From SKVR01 sp037441525 (lineage in GTDB: Bacteria; Bacteroidota; Bacteroidia; Bacteroidales; UBA7960), in contig JBBISA010000020.1 of assembly GCA_037441525.1 (NCBI GenBank), positions 1 to 59,079 of the forward strand: DNA of 59,079 bases, given 5' to 3'. Below are positions 35,788 through 44,942 of the stretch, in pieces; positions within the stretch are counted from its first letter, which is position 1; every line of letters begins with the position of its first letter. A model generated the notes under the pieces. It was not told the origin of the DNA. It worked only from the letters and a program-made list of their open reading frames with translations, and made no database searches. Made by a program: the position numbers and the translations under genes.

Positions 35788-36930
35788 ATGAACAGGATGA
35801 TTTTTATGACCATTTCAGCCATTACATTATGTTGTTTGGCTCTGGTAATTATGGTGTCGTGTGGGCGTAGCAGCAAGACCAAAGATGCTGAAACCACCAA
35901 ATACAGGGGATATGACGATTTTCCCATCAAGAGAGGCATTAACATAAGCCACTGGCTTTCGCAGAGCCGGCGAAGGGGGGCTGAGCGCGATGCCTTTTTC
36001 ACCCGCGACGATGTGAAACTTATAGCAAGTCTTGGGTTTGATCATATCAGGCTTCCCATAGATGAGGAGCAAATGTGGGACGAAGCCGGAAATAAAGAAC
36101 CAAGGGCCTTTGAACTGATGCACAATGCAATTGTTTGGGCTATGGAAGAAGGGCTTAGGGTAATCGTTGATCTGCATATCATCAGGTCCCATTACTTTAA
36201 CGCTGCGGAGAATCTGCTTTGGACCAGCAACGACGAGCAACAGAAGTTTATCGGTTTGTGGCGGGAGTTGTCTTATGAACTCAGTAAATATCCCTGCGAT
36301 ATAGTAGCCTATGAGCTGATGAACGAGCCTGTAGCTCCCGATCCTTCTGCCTGGAATAACCTGGTGGCCCTCACTCTTAAAGCAGTTCGCGAAAACGAAG
36401 CCGGACGAAAAATTGTTATCGGTTCCAATATGTGGCAATCGGTAAATACCTTCAAAGACCTGGTGATCCCTGATGAAGATCCCAATATCATTCTTAGCTT
36501 TCACTTTTACGAACCCTTTTTGCTTACTCACCACCAGGCTTCATGGACACCAATTGGCAAATATACAGGTCCTGTGCAATATCCTGGGTTGACCATTGAT
36601 CCTGCAGACATTGACCCGTTGCTACCCGAAGATATTAAGGCATCTCTTGTCCATCACAACAAGGTTTACACCCGCGATTCCCTTGCAGCATTGATCAATC
36701 AGCCGTTGCAATTTGCCCTTAAGTACAATTTGCCTTTGTATTGTGGTGAATGGGGTTGTCTGCCAACCATGGATGACCAAACCCGATTGAGATGGTATGC
36801 TGATGTGAGATCGATTCTTGAAGAAAACCAGATTGCCTGGACCAAATGGGATTATAAGGGGAGTTTTGGTATTGTGGATGGTGCAACCGGTGAGAAAAAG
36901 GAGGCCCTTTTAAAGGTTTTGCTTGATTGA
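35788..36930 (+). CDS. Glycoside hydrolase family 5 lipoprotein (cellulase-like)
   Basis: A 380-residue retaining endo- or exo-glucanase-type enzyme. The start at 35788 is supported by AAGGAG 8 bp upstream and by the lipoprotein signal MNRMIFMTISAITLCCLALV ending VMVSC; the longer frame from a TTG at 35713 is rejected. GH5 marks are RGINISHWLS, FDHIRLPIDEEQMW, the acid/base Glu in AYELMNEP, the FHFYEP segment and the nucleophile Glu in YCGEWGCLP. Substrate could be beta-glucan or mannan; the sequence does not decide. It is driven by its own promoter and stands alone. Confidence 0.92.
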   Translation: MNRMIFMTISAITLCCLALVIMVSCGRSSKTKDAETTKYRGYDDFPIKRGINISHWLSQSRRRGAERDAFFTRDDVKLIASLGFDHIRLPIDEEQMWDEAGNKEPRAFELMHNAIVWAMEEGLRVIVDLHIIRSHYFNAAENLLWTSNDEQQKFIGLWRELSYELSKYPCDIVAYELMNEPVAPDPSAWNNLVALTLKAVRENEAGRKIVIGSNMWQSVNTFKDLVIPDEDPNIILSFHFYEPFLLTHHQASWTPIGKYTGPVQYPGLTIDPADIDPLLPEDIKASLVHHNKVYTRDSLAALINQPLQFALKYNLPLYCGEWGCLPTMDDQTRLRWYADVRSILEENQIAWTKWDYKGSFGIVDGATGEKKEALLKVLLD

Positions 36931-36962
36931 TTGTATTTACCTGAAAACATCGGTTTAATTGC

Positions 36963-37022
36963 CAAACCAGGATTAGTTTTTAAGTTGTCCGATACCAGTT
37001 AACGAGTATAGGTTAATTTGAT
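36963..37022 (+). repeat. Possible degenerate family 1 end
   Basis: AAACCAGGATTAG at 36963-36975 matches the family 1 left end, and ATAGGTTAATTTG near 37010 is weakly like a right end. The remainder does not align. The region between GH5 and the esterase otherwise holds nothing recognised. Confidence 0.25.
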
Positions 37023-37210
37023 ACACCGATACACGATTGCAAGGGTTTGCCGGTCGTTTAAACGCTTAAGGTTTTTTTATACTAATCAAACCTTGCGCCA
37101 TTGAATTCAAAACCACATTTCTTGGTTTCTGGTTCCTTTTTATCTAAAGGAATCCGGCACATGAAGTTTGAACAATTTATGGTCAAACTGTTTGCTGGTG
37201 AGTGGGATAG

Positions 37211-38416
37211 TTACTTCAGTGTTTCGAACAGGTTAAAAACATCCATTATGTAGGGCAGAAAAGCGGTGGAGTGATTCAGGCCATCATAGGCAATTAATGT
37301 AACATTGGCGCCGCGTGCTTTCATTGCATTATAGGCTGTTTCGGAGTTTACCGGGAAAACATAGTCATCTTCCGTTCCGTAGTATAGTCTTACAGGGGCC
37401 TTGGGTTTCCAGTCATATACATCGTTATCAGCCAGCACATTCAGAAATTGAGTGTCTGTTTCATTGAGTATACCATTTCTCAAAGCAGAAGTAAAGAGTT
37501 CCTGAGGGTTTTTCGAAACCGCGGCATTTCTGTAATTAAACGGATGGCTCACAGCATTTAAGGTTGTTGCATAGGGTTGATTGACCAAATTTGACCAGTT
37601 CCGGTTTAGTTTATAAAACTTATTGTATGAGTGAATCACCCATAAAAAATGGGGAAGGAAAGTCAGGTTCTCACCTGTTTTCAGAATCTCTCTGGCAAAG
37701 GCTGTTTTGTTGTAGGCACCTGCGGCTGGTGCGCTCAAAGTTACTTTCAGATCAGATTTTTCTTCAATGTATTTATGTAAGGCCATTGTTGCTCCACCTC
37801 CTTCTGAATATCCGGTAAGAAATAGTTTATCGCTTATTCTGATATCGTTGTCCTTAATAAATTCCTTTACTGCCATAAGCATATCAAACGATGCAGTTGC
37901 AAGCGATTTGGCGTGTTCATAGGGGTGTTCCAGGTTTTCAGATACACCATAGCCAATGTAATCGGGCACAGAAACAATGTATCCTGCTGATGAAAAAATG
38001 GTGGCAAGCCCTCTGGTTTCCAATCCGGTCATATATTTTGACGGGGCATCATTATAATCGAACAATGTTCCATGCTGGTATGATATAATTGGAAGGGTAT
38101 GGGATGACTGGGGCACTAAAAGGGCTCCTGAAGCAATAATTTTGCTTTGATCAACATTTTTTGTCTTGTAGGTAATTTTATATACCCTCACGTTAGTCAA
38201 TTGTCTTGCTGCAAGAACTTCATTGATTTCAGGGAGGAATACAGATGTGGCTAATATTTGCGATGCACTAACTGTGGCAATCAACTGGGCATCGACCAGG
38301 TATTTGTTCTGTAATCTGTCATCGTCCCTGGTACAAGAGAAAAATATAGAGATTAATAGTATTGCTATGGAAATTCTCTTTACCGGATGGAAGAAGTCGT
38401 TTAGCCTGCGGTTCAT
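37211..38416 (-). CDS. Alpha/beta-hydrolase lipoprotein (secretory lipase/esterase type)
   Basis: A 401-residue protein with a lipoprotein signal ending LISIFFSC (Cys28). The alpha/beta-hydrolase core shows the oxyanion segment ISYQHGTLF, the nucleophile elbow GYSEGGG, the acid region YYGTEDDYVFP and the catalytic His in DGLNHSTAF. This matches the secretory lipase-like esterases that act on acyl or aryl esters at the cell surface. The natural substrate is unknown. It is convergent with GH5 but shares no obvious pathway. Confidence 0.85.
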   Translation of the reverse strand: MNRRLNDFFHPVKRISIAILLISIFFSCTRDDDRLQNKYLVDAQLIATVSASQILATSVFLPEINEVLAARQLTNVRVYKITYKTKNVDQSKIIASGALLVPQSSHTLPIISYQHGTLFDYNDAPSKYMTGLETRGLATIFSSAGYIVSVPDYIGYGVSENLEHPYEHAKSLATASFDMLMAVKEFIKDNDIRISDKLFLTGYSEGGGATMALHKYIEEKSDLKVTLSAPAAGAYNKTAFAREILKTGENLTFLPHFLWVIHSYNKFYKLNRNWSNLVNQPYATTLNAVSHPFNYRNAAVSKNPQELFTSALRNGILNETDTQFLNVLADNDVYDWKPKAPVRLYYGTEDDYVFPVNSETAYNAMKARGANVTLIAYDGLNHSTAFLPYIMDVFNLFETLK

Positions 38417-38879
38417 TTTTGATATTGATAATTTGGTTTATAAGATAAATTTGGCTGAGATTTTTTTAATATCGGGAAATTTAATTTGATACTTCATATA
38501 ACCGTGCAGGTAGCAATATGTTTTCGACGGCTTTTGTTTTAGGCAATTATAAATGCACATGAAAGAATCATGCTAAAAGCTTTGTTGTTGGCAGTTTGTC
38601 CACTCAGGGCCTTAAAGAACAGTCAAACACCGTAGTGTTTTAGAAATAGATTAACGGTTACCGGGCAGGATGGTTATCAGTCATAAAAGGCTATTTTTCA
38701 AGAAAAAGAAAAAACCAGGACTTTGGAAAAATGAACTCATTTTTCTCTAAAAAAAATCAGATTGGTAACCAGTTATAAATAAATGAATTTTTAATTTACA
38801 GCAATCAATAAGGTTCTTTACTTCCTTTTTGGATAAATGATTAAATTCGGTTTCCAAAAAATACTACTCGAAAGCGAAA
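38417..38879. other. Divergent intergenic region
   Basis: AT-rich, with poly-A/poly-T stretches around 38695-38760. I see no repeat family member, RNA gene or clear promoter pair. TAAATTCG at 38842-38849 is one mismatch from a -7 box for the next gene but has no spaced -33 element. Confidence 0.4.
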
Positions 38880-40070
38880 ATGACTTCATCCCAAAAAACT
38901 TTACTGTGGATTGCTGTTCTGGTTTTTATTATCGGCGCTACCATTGGCGGATACTACTACTATTACAAACATACCATTGAAGCCCCTAAGCCTGTTGAGG
39001 AAACAGTTGCTGAACCCGATCTCACCGGCATCCCCGATTTTTATATCAGCCAGGCCGATGATGTAAAGAGTGCTGTGGATGCCTACGTCAGATCGTGGCG
39101 CATCCATTTTTTTGATGTGGGACAAGGTGATGCCATCCTGGTGCAGGGTTCTGGTATGAATATCCTTATTGATGGTGGCGATCGCAACACGGGTATTATG
39201 GAACACCTTACCCGGCTGGCCATTGATACCCTGCACTGGGTATTTGCCACACACCCCCATGCCGACCATATTGCCGGACTGGTGCCTGTTTTGCGGACGT
39301 TTCCGGTGCTAAACGTTATAGATGCCGGGGTTTCGCACTCATCAGCCCTGTACCGCAACTACCGCGCGCTGGTCGACAGTGCTGCCACAACCTACACCCG
39401 TGGTTTTGCAGGCTGGAATTACTCCTTTGCAGGCGATTTCAACATGCAGGTGTTGCACCCCGATACCACCGGTCGCTACGACATCAACAACTCATCGGTA
39501 GTGGTGCGGATGCAGCTGGGCGAAACCTTTGCTCTGTTTACCGGCGATGCCGAACACCCCGCCGAAAGAGATATGTTGCAACGGGGGCATCATTTGAAAA
39601 GTCAAATCCTGAAAATGGGGCACCATGGCAGTAAAACAAGCAGTTTGGCGCAGTTCCTCGACTCTGTAAAACCCGCGGTTGGTGTTATCCTTTGCGGCGC
39701 TGGTAACAAATACAACCATCCCCATACCGAAGCCCTGGCATTAATGCAGCAGCACAATGCCAGTATTTACCAGACCGATCAGCATGGCAGCATACTGGTA
39801 ATAGTTAACGAAACCGGGTACACCATTTATCCTGAGCGGCCAGCCGAAATAACCCCTGCCAGCCAGCCCCGCCGCGATTTCGTAGACATCAACACTGCCG
39901 ATCTGCAATCTCTCACCCGCATTGTGCACATTGGCGAAGCCACCGCCCGTGCCATTATAGAAAACCGCCCCAACACCACCCTTAACGACCTGCAGCGCGT
40001 GCGCGGCATCGGTCTCACCCGCCTCGCCGACATCAAAACCCAGGGGATCGCAGGGGTGGGGGAGGAATGA
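38880..40070 (+). CDS. ComEC-like metallo-beta-lactamase fused to helix-hairpin-helix domain
   Basis: A 396-residue membrane-anchored protein: transmembrane helix (about 8-28), a metallo-beta-lactamase domain of the ComEC/Rec2 type (about 72-325, with HFFDVGQGDAIL, ATHPHADHIAGL, FTGDAEHPAERD and KMGHHGSKTS), and a C-terminal ComEA-like helix-hairpin-helix (about 335-390, VDINTADLQSLTRI and LQRVRGIGLTRLADI). It lacks the ComEC channel domain. The pairing suggests an extracytoplasmic nuclease that binds DNA, perhaps in DNA uptake or degradation; this is inference. The start at the ATG before the anchor is clear. Confidence 0.88.
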   Translation: MTSSQKTLLWIAVLVFIIGATIGGYYYYYKHTIEAPKPVEETVAEPDLTGIPDFYISQADDVKSAVDAYVRSWRIHFFDVGQGDAILVQGSGMNILIDGGDRNTGIMEHLTRLAIDTLHWVFATHPHADHIAGLVPVLRTFPVLNVIDAGVSHSSALYRNYRALVDSAATTYTRGFAGWNYSFAGDFNMQVLHPDTTGRYDINNSSVVVRMQLGETFALFTGDAEHPAERDMLQRGHHLKSQILKMGHHGSKTSSLAQFLDSVKPAVGVILCGAGNKYNHPHTEALALMQQHNASIYQTDQHGSILVIVNETGYTIYPERPAEITPASQPRRDFVDINTADLQSLTRIVHIGEATARAIIENRPNTTLNDLQRVRGIGLTRLADIKTQGIAGVGEE

Positions 40071-40632
40071 GGTAAACCCTGAAGCTGAAAATTCTTCTAG
40101 GTTTTCAGTTCCTGGTGGGTAGGAACTTCCATCTTCCGAAGGAATTGGAAACGTTCGGGTATTAATGAATTCCTACCTGGGCATCCTCAATCCGGGTTCT
40201 AAAAATGCGAATGGCAATGGTTTATACAAAACCTAATGCTTGCAAATGAAAAAAATCGAAATAAATAAGTCAACTCTGCAAATTGAAAAATAAATTTTCA
40301 ATTTGCAGGATTATGAATACTATTGAGATTAATTAGCGCCAATGAAGACAGATACCCTTTGCCCCGCGATGTGGAAGTGATAGGGCTATTGGATTTTTTA
40401 CGGGTATTACAAAATACATCTCAAAAGAATAATTTGAAGCGTTGCTTTTCAGTCTGCATGATGTTTCGGGTTGTACCCGTAAGCTAGAAAATCTTCGAAG
40501 TTTCCAGTTGCTGGTGTATTTAGTGGCCTGACGAACTTAAAGTCACCCGGCACTGGTCCGGGTTAGTGGCCGGAAAAACTTTAGGTCGTCAGGCCTCCAT
40601 TCGTCCTGACCCTTTGAGCCTGTGAGATGTCC
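40071..40632. repeat. Family 3 repeat region, left of the ATPase pseudogene
   Basis: Contains an inverted repeat (GTTTTCAGTTCC at 40101-40112 and GGAATTGGAAAC at 40141-40152). At 40490-40560 a segment with GTTTCCAGTTGCTGGTGTAT and TTTAGTGGCCTGACGAAC matches the one at 42147-42195. A large hairpin pairs GGCCTGACGA (40525-40534) with TCGTCAGGCC (40586-40595), enclosing ACCCGG/CCGGGT. No gene is seen. Confidence 0.65.
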
Positions 40633-41952
40633 CTATAAATCATCAAGGCTCCATCCAAAAAATTGTGTTTCATAACCTGTTAAGGGGGGGTAGAGGGTGT
40701 ACAGCCTGCCCATTTTCTGCTGCAGCCTGTTTCTGCTGATTTTGTTTTTATTTCTTTTAATTTCTGCAACTGTAATTTTCCTATCCAGTTCATTTACAGC
40801 AATAAAATCTAATTCTGTTTCCCCTTTTCGGTCCCAGTAACTACCTATTGCGGTATAGTTTTTACTTTCTGCCGCTTCTGTTCTGAAATACTTTTCGAGC
40901 ATTGTACCGCTGTATGTTTCGTAATCCCGGTTTACTAAATTTTGAAGTTGATTATAAGCGCCTATTTCAATCATATGACTGTATTTGTAAATAAACCTGA
41001 ACCAGAAAAACAGAAAATTGTCTTCCAGTTTATATCGTACCTGCTTGGTTTTGCTTTCTCTGAACATGGGAGTTGCCTTTCTTATCAACTGATAATCGTT
41101 TTCCATTTTGGTGAGATAACCTCCAATTTCTTTATTTAAAATACTTTCTAATTCGCTGCGGCTGTTTTTCCCTTGGGCAATACAGGTAAGTATGCTGAAA
41201 TAAATGGCATATTCTTTCCCAAACTCTTCTATGAGTGTGTTTTTCCCTTCGGTGATAAATGGGGAGTTTTCTGAAGTCATAAAAGAGATCATCTTTGCTT
41301 TTGTTATAGCATCATTATCCATGAGCAATTTTATGTACTTTGCAACACCTCCCGTAAAACTGTACAATGCAAGTAGATCATCAGGTGTGTATTGCTGATT
41401 ATGGTCATTGAGAATAGTTTTTATGGTTTCGGTGTCAAACGCCTTTAAATGAATAAAATGCTGGGCCCTGCCAAAAAGAGGCTCCTTGTTATTTTCAAAA
41501 ATTTTGTGCATTAGCGACATTACAGATCCCGAAACAATAAGATTGACTTTACTGCTTGTATGGTACATATCCCAGATTTTTTGCATGTCACTAAAAATCG
41601 AAGCATTGATTGCAAAAAACTCCTGGAATTTGTCAATTATCATTGTGATGTTTCTGTTTTGAGTCAGTTGTAGTATATATTCAAACAGAATAGCAAACGA
41701 ATGCACTTCACCCAATACAGGAATTTGCAGCTTTTCATTTAATTCTCTCTGGAAATCTTAGCAAAGAAGGGTTTCCGATTTTTTGACAACAAAAAAATAG
41801 AGCAACGTTTCATGCTCAAAAGCTTTGAGCAAAAGTTGAGTTTTGCCAATTCTTCTTCTTCCTGTGAGTACTGTAAATTGAGCATTCTGATTGCTTTTTT
41901 GGTGAATCTGCATCAATTTTTCTATTTCTTTTTCACGGTTGTAGAATTTCAT
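40633..41952 (-). pseudogene. AAA-type ATPase with DUF234-like C-terminus, broken by a nonsense codon
   Basis: Two frames, 41952-41758 and 41715-40633, lie in the same reading frame and join into one protein of about 439 residues. The TAA at 41760-41758 interrupts it (...KSETLLC-stop-DFQRELNEKL...). The N-part has YNREKEIEKL and Walker A TGRRRIGKTQLL. The C-part has a Walker B-like MIIDKFQEF, where the usual Glu after Asp is Lys, and a C-terminal nuclease-like region (ETELDFIAVN, TVAEIKRNK). The intact family is common in prokaryotes and often multi-copy; its function is unclear. One base change (for example CAA to TAA) explains the stop, and the Lys suggests further decay. Related repeats flank it. 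Confidence 0.85.
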
Positions 41953-42116
41953 AGTTCACAATATTAGAAACGTTCGTTGCGGAAACAATAGTTTCGGAAC
42001 TGTAAAATTTAAAAAGTTTGATCTGATCATTGAATTCGATGAAAAAATCTCTAAATCCAACCTGATAACTGAGCTTACTGCCAGAGATGAAACTTGCTTT
42101 TAGTGTTTTATTGCAC

Positions 42117-42240
42117 CAGAACCCGGAAGTTGGAAACTGCTCTGCAAGTTTCCAATTCCTGGTGTTTTTAGTGTCCGGAAGAACTAAAAATAGTCTGGCC
42201 ACCCTTCATCCTGCGGCTTCAAGCCCGTCGGACGACTTAG
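42117..42240 (+). repeat. Family 3 repeat, right of the ATPase pseudogene
   Basis: A hairpin pairs TTGGAAACT (42130-42138) with AGTTTCCAA (42147-42155), then CAATTCCTGGTGTTTTTAGT and GTCCGGAAGAACTAAAAATA follow, which resemble 40499-40540 in the same orientation. The two copies bracket the broken ATPase gene as direct repeats. Confidence 0.65.
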
Positions 42241-42252
42241 ATGGTGCCAACC

Positions 42253-42289
42253 AAAAACCCGGGCAGAACTTCATGTTCCACCCGGGTTT
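42253..42289 (-). terminator. Terminator of the sugar oxidoreductase operon
   Basis: AAACCCGGG (42255-42263) pairs with CCCGGGTTT (42281-42289), with an inner GAAC/GTTC pair. On the minus strand the stem runs into TTTTT. Confidence 0.85.
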
Positions 42290-42325
42290 GCTGTTTGATC
42301 TTGATGTTTTTAATTTAAACTCCAA

Positions 42326-43678
42326 TCAATATTTAAACACCTTGCCGCCGGCCATAACCTGTTTTGCAACGGGGTCGAAGGTGGCACGCTCACCGGTGCG
42401 AAGGGCTGCAGTAACCATTATGTTGGCAATGGAGTGGGTGTAGCCGGCTTCTATGGGGGCGTTGGTTTTCAGGTTGTTGGCGCGAACGCAGGCCATCCAG
42501 TCTTTCATGTGCAGGTTGGTAAGCGGATCGGAACCTGTAACGGCACCTGTTTCAACCTGTATCAGTGGTAATTCGAATCCTTCGAGCAGGAACGGTTGCA
42601 TACCCATGGCCCGTGCGTGATTTTCGTTCAACCCGCCGTCGCTGGTTACGCGGTTGGTGTCGAGGTCGAGTTTACCGCCGTTTGAAAAGTACCATTCCTT
42701 GGTTCCGCCCGATGCGTTGGAGAAACGGGATGAATAGATCACCTGGAAGCCTTCGGTGGGCTTATCAATTGGGCCATAGTCGAAAACTGCTGTCATGGTA
42801 TCGTAGTTCGAACGGCCGTCCTTCCACTGATAAATGCCGCCATTTGCCACAGCTGAGCGCGGGTAGTCGAGGTGAGAGAACCAGTGAACGGTATCGATCT
42901 GGTGCGCCATCCATTGTCCGGGTATACCTGAGGAGTAGGGCCAGAACAGGCGGTATTCGATGTATTTGCGCGGATCCCATGGCTCATAGGGGCGGTTCAT
43001 AAGGTACCGGCGCCAGTCGGTATCAGTTTCTTTGATCTGCGATGTAAGGTGAGGCAGGCGCCAGCGGCCGGGCTGGTTCACGTTCCAGGTCATTTCAACG
43101 GCAACGATGTTTCCGAACTTGCCCGACTGTATGTAATCGTGGGCAGCGTGGTAGTTGGGCCCGCTGCGGCGCTGGGAGCCTATCTGTATTACTTTTCCGG
43201 CTTTCCGTGCTGCTTCGAGGGCAAAATTGGCATCATCCATGGTTTCGGCGTAGGGTTTTTCGCAAAAAACATGGGCTCCTGCACCAACCGCTTCTGCAAG
43301 ATGAAGTGCATGCTGAAAATCGGCGGTGCTGATGATTACCGCGTCGGGTTTCTGATCCCACAGTTCATCGGTATTGCGGGCTGTAATGATGTTGCCCCCG
43401 GTTTGCTGTTTGTACCATGCCTGTCCTTCGTCGCGGCGGCGGTTCCAGATGTCGCATACCGTAAAGAATTCAAAATTGAGTTCGGGTGCATATTTCAGGA
43501 ATGCAGGTCCCAGCGAATGTCTGAAGCGGTCAGAGAAGCCAAGTATACCCACTCGAATCTTGTTGTTGGCTCCGAGAATGTTGCCATAGCTTTTGGCCCA
43601 CATGCCCATGCCACCGATTACCAATCCGGTGGCGCCCACGGCTGATGTTTTAAGGAACGAACGCCTTGATGTTTCCAT
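42326..43678 (-). CDS. Gfo/Idh/MocA-family oxidoreductase with Tat signal
   Basis: A 450-residue NAD(P)-dependent sugar oxidoreductase. The N-terminus METSRRSFLKTSAVGATGLV is a twin-arginine signal, so the folded enzyme is exported with its cofactor. A Rossmann segment follows (IRVGILGFSDRF), then the family motif HVFCEKPYAET, and the C-terminal beta-sheet domain holds the substrate-binding region (QIDTVHWFSHLD). It lies 44 bp after the isomerase-like gene and is almost certainly co-transcribed. The pair probably acts on an oxidised or unusual sugar in the periplasm; the exact substrate is unknown. Confidence 0.9.
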   Translation of the reverse strand: METSRRSFLKTSAVGATGLVIGGMGMWAKSYGNILGANNKIRVGILGFSDRFRHSLGPAFLKYAPELNFEFFTVCDIWNRRRDEGQAWYKQQTGGNIITARNTDELWDQKPDAVIISTADFQHALHLAEAVGAGAHVFCEKPYAETMDDANFALEAARKAGKVIQIGSQRRSGPNYHAAHDYIQSGKFGNIVAVEMTWNVNQPGRWRLPHLTSQIKETDTDWRRYLMNRPYEPWDPRKYIEYRLFWPYSSGIPGQWMAHQIDTVHWFSHLDYPRSAVANGGIYQWKDGRSNYDTMTAVFDYGPIDKPTEGFQVIYSSRFSNASGGTKEWYFSNGGKLDLDTNRVTSDGGLNENHARAMGMQPFLLEGFELPLIQVETGAVTGSDPLTNLHMKDWMACVRANNLKTNAPIEAGYTHSIANIMVTAALRTGERATFDPVAKQVMAGGKVFKY

Positions 43679-43722
43679 AATATTTAATTGGTTTTTACGA
43701 ATTTATTTGTAGTTGATCTGGT

Positions 43723-44628
43723 TTATTGATTATTTATTTCTGTTGATGGGGCAGGATTCCATGCCTGTGCCTTAATGATTTCAATGGCCGGGCCAGCCTG
43801 TTTTTCCATATTTTGCCATCGGGCTTCAATAGAAATGCGTCCTTTATAGCCTATTTGCCTAAGTGCATTATAGTAAGGCGACAGGTCTTCGCTGTGGGTA
43901 CCGGGTGCAGCCCGTCCCTGCCTTTCGGCAACATGTACATGCCTTATCAGGTGGCCATGTATGAGAATGTTTTCGGGGCCTTCGTTTTCCATCATCATGT
44001 GGTATATATCGGCAAGCAAAAGAAAGTTGGGATGGTTGATCTCCTTCACTATTCCTGCTCCTTCGTTAACAGAGTTGATAAAATTCACTTCTTTGGTGTT
44101 GAGCGGCTCCAGGACAATAACAATACCATATTTTTCAGCGATGGGGCCCATTTTTTTCCCGAGAGCTATAAACTGGCTGCGGGCTTCAGCGGGTGAAAAA
44201 CCATCGGGGATGGAGCGCGAACCTCCGCTGCCGAATACAATATATTCAATTCCAGCCATCTGGGCTCTTCTGAATGTTGTTTCTGCGAATTCGAGAATTT
44301 GATCGTGAACGGCATCGGGGCCAACACTTTTTAACTGGCCTGGAATAAAGCTATTACAAGCCTTAACCGGGACAGACAATTGTCTGGCAATTTCCAGTTT
44401 TTCCAGAAACTCTTCTTCATTGCGCAGGGGCATAAGGAAATTACCAACCCCTTCCTCAATATAGGCGTAGCCCAAAGATGAAAGCATTTCACCATTCTGC
44501 ACTCCGGTACACACTCCTATATCGGGGGTGAATTTATCGGGGGTGGGTATTGTGCAGGATATAATGGCAACGGGTATTGCCATTAATAATAAAAGAGTAA
44601 TGAACCTGCTGCTGAAATGCTTTTCCAT
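43723..44628 (-). CDS. Xylose isomerase-like TIM-barrel lipoprotein (sugar phosphate isomerase/epimerase family)
   Basis: A 301-residue protein with a lipoprotein signal ending PVAIISC (Cys25). The TIM barrel carries metal-binding acidic residues of the family: IVIVLEPLNTKEVNF (Glu), LLLADIYHMMMEN (Asp-x-x-His), HVHVAERQGRAAPG (His) and GRISIEARW (Glu). These match AP-endonuclease-2 superfamily isomerases/epimerases. It is the first gene of an operon with the Gfo/Idh/MocA oxidoreductase and lies downstream of a LacI-type operator. The export of both enzymes is consistent. Substrate is unknown. Confidence 0.88.
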   Translation of the reverse strand: MEKHFSSRFITLLLLMAIPVAIISCTIPTPDKFTPDIGVCTGVQNGEMLSSLGYAYIEEGVGNFLMPLRNEEEFLEKLEIARQLSVPVKACNSFIPGQLKSVGPDAVHDQILEFAETTFRRAQMAGIEYIVFGSGGSRSIPDGFSPAEARSQFIALGKKMGPIAEKYGIVIVLEPLNTKEVNFINSVNEGAGIVKEINHPNFLLLADIYHMMMENEGPENILIHGHLIRHVHVAERQGRAAPGTHSEDLSPYYNALRQIGYKGRISIEARWQNMEKQAGPAIEIIKAQAWNPAPSTEINNQ

Positions 44629-44672
44629 ACCCGATTTTGGTTTGTCGAAAATATTAGATATGTTTGAAAGAT

Positions 44673-44742
44673 TGTAAGCGTTTGCTTTTCAGTATTATAT
44701 ATTCAGGGCAATCGACTTACTATATCGTGAAAAGCAAAAATA
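44673..44742 (-). promoter_or_regulatory. LacI-type operator and promoter for the sugar operon
   Basis: TGTAAGCGTTTGCT (44673-44686) matches the LacI-family half-symmetric consensus TGNAANCGNTTNCA at all but one specified position. It overlaps an 11-bp inverted repeat, TTTGCTTTTCA (44681-44691) and TGAAAAGCAAA (44728-44738). The right arm touches a minus-strand -7 box TATTTTTG (44742-44735). The operator sits just downstream of the likely start site, suited to repression lifted by a sugar. Confidence 0.55.
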
Positions 44743-44898
44743 GACTATTTTCATTAAAAGGGTTCCTGTAAAAATGAAAATGACACCAATCTGATGTTAA
44801 ATCTGGCTAATTTCACTTTCATTTTTCCATTTTGTATATGATTTGGCAGATTCAATAACTCTTTGCTTTTTGCCATTTCCCCATAATACGAAAATTAT

Positions 44899-44906
44899 TA
44901 CTTTTG
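44899..44906 (+). promoter_or_regulatory. -7 box of the efp gene
   Basis: TACTTTTG fits TAnnTTTG, 36 bp before the efp start. No well-spaced -33 element is evident. Confidence 0.45.
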
Positions 44907-44942
44907 TGCCCAAATTTATAAAAAACAGATTAATAATATTTT

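Noticed and set aside
35827..36534. 235-codon antisense ORF across the GH5 gene
   Set aside because: Shadow frame; the plus strand holds intact GH5 catalytic motifs.
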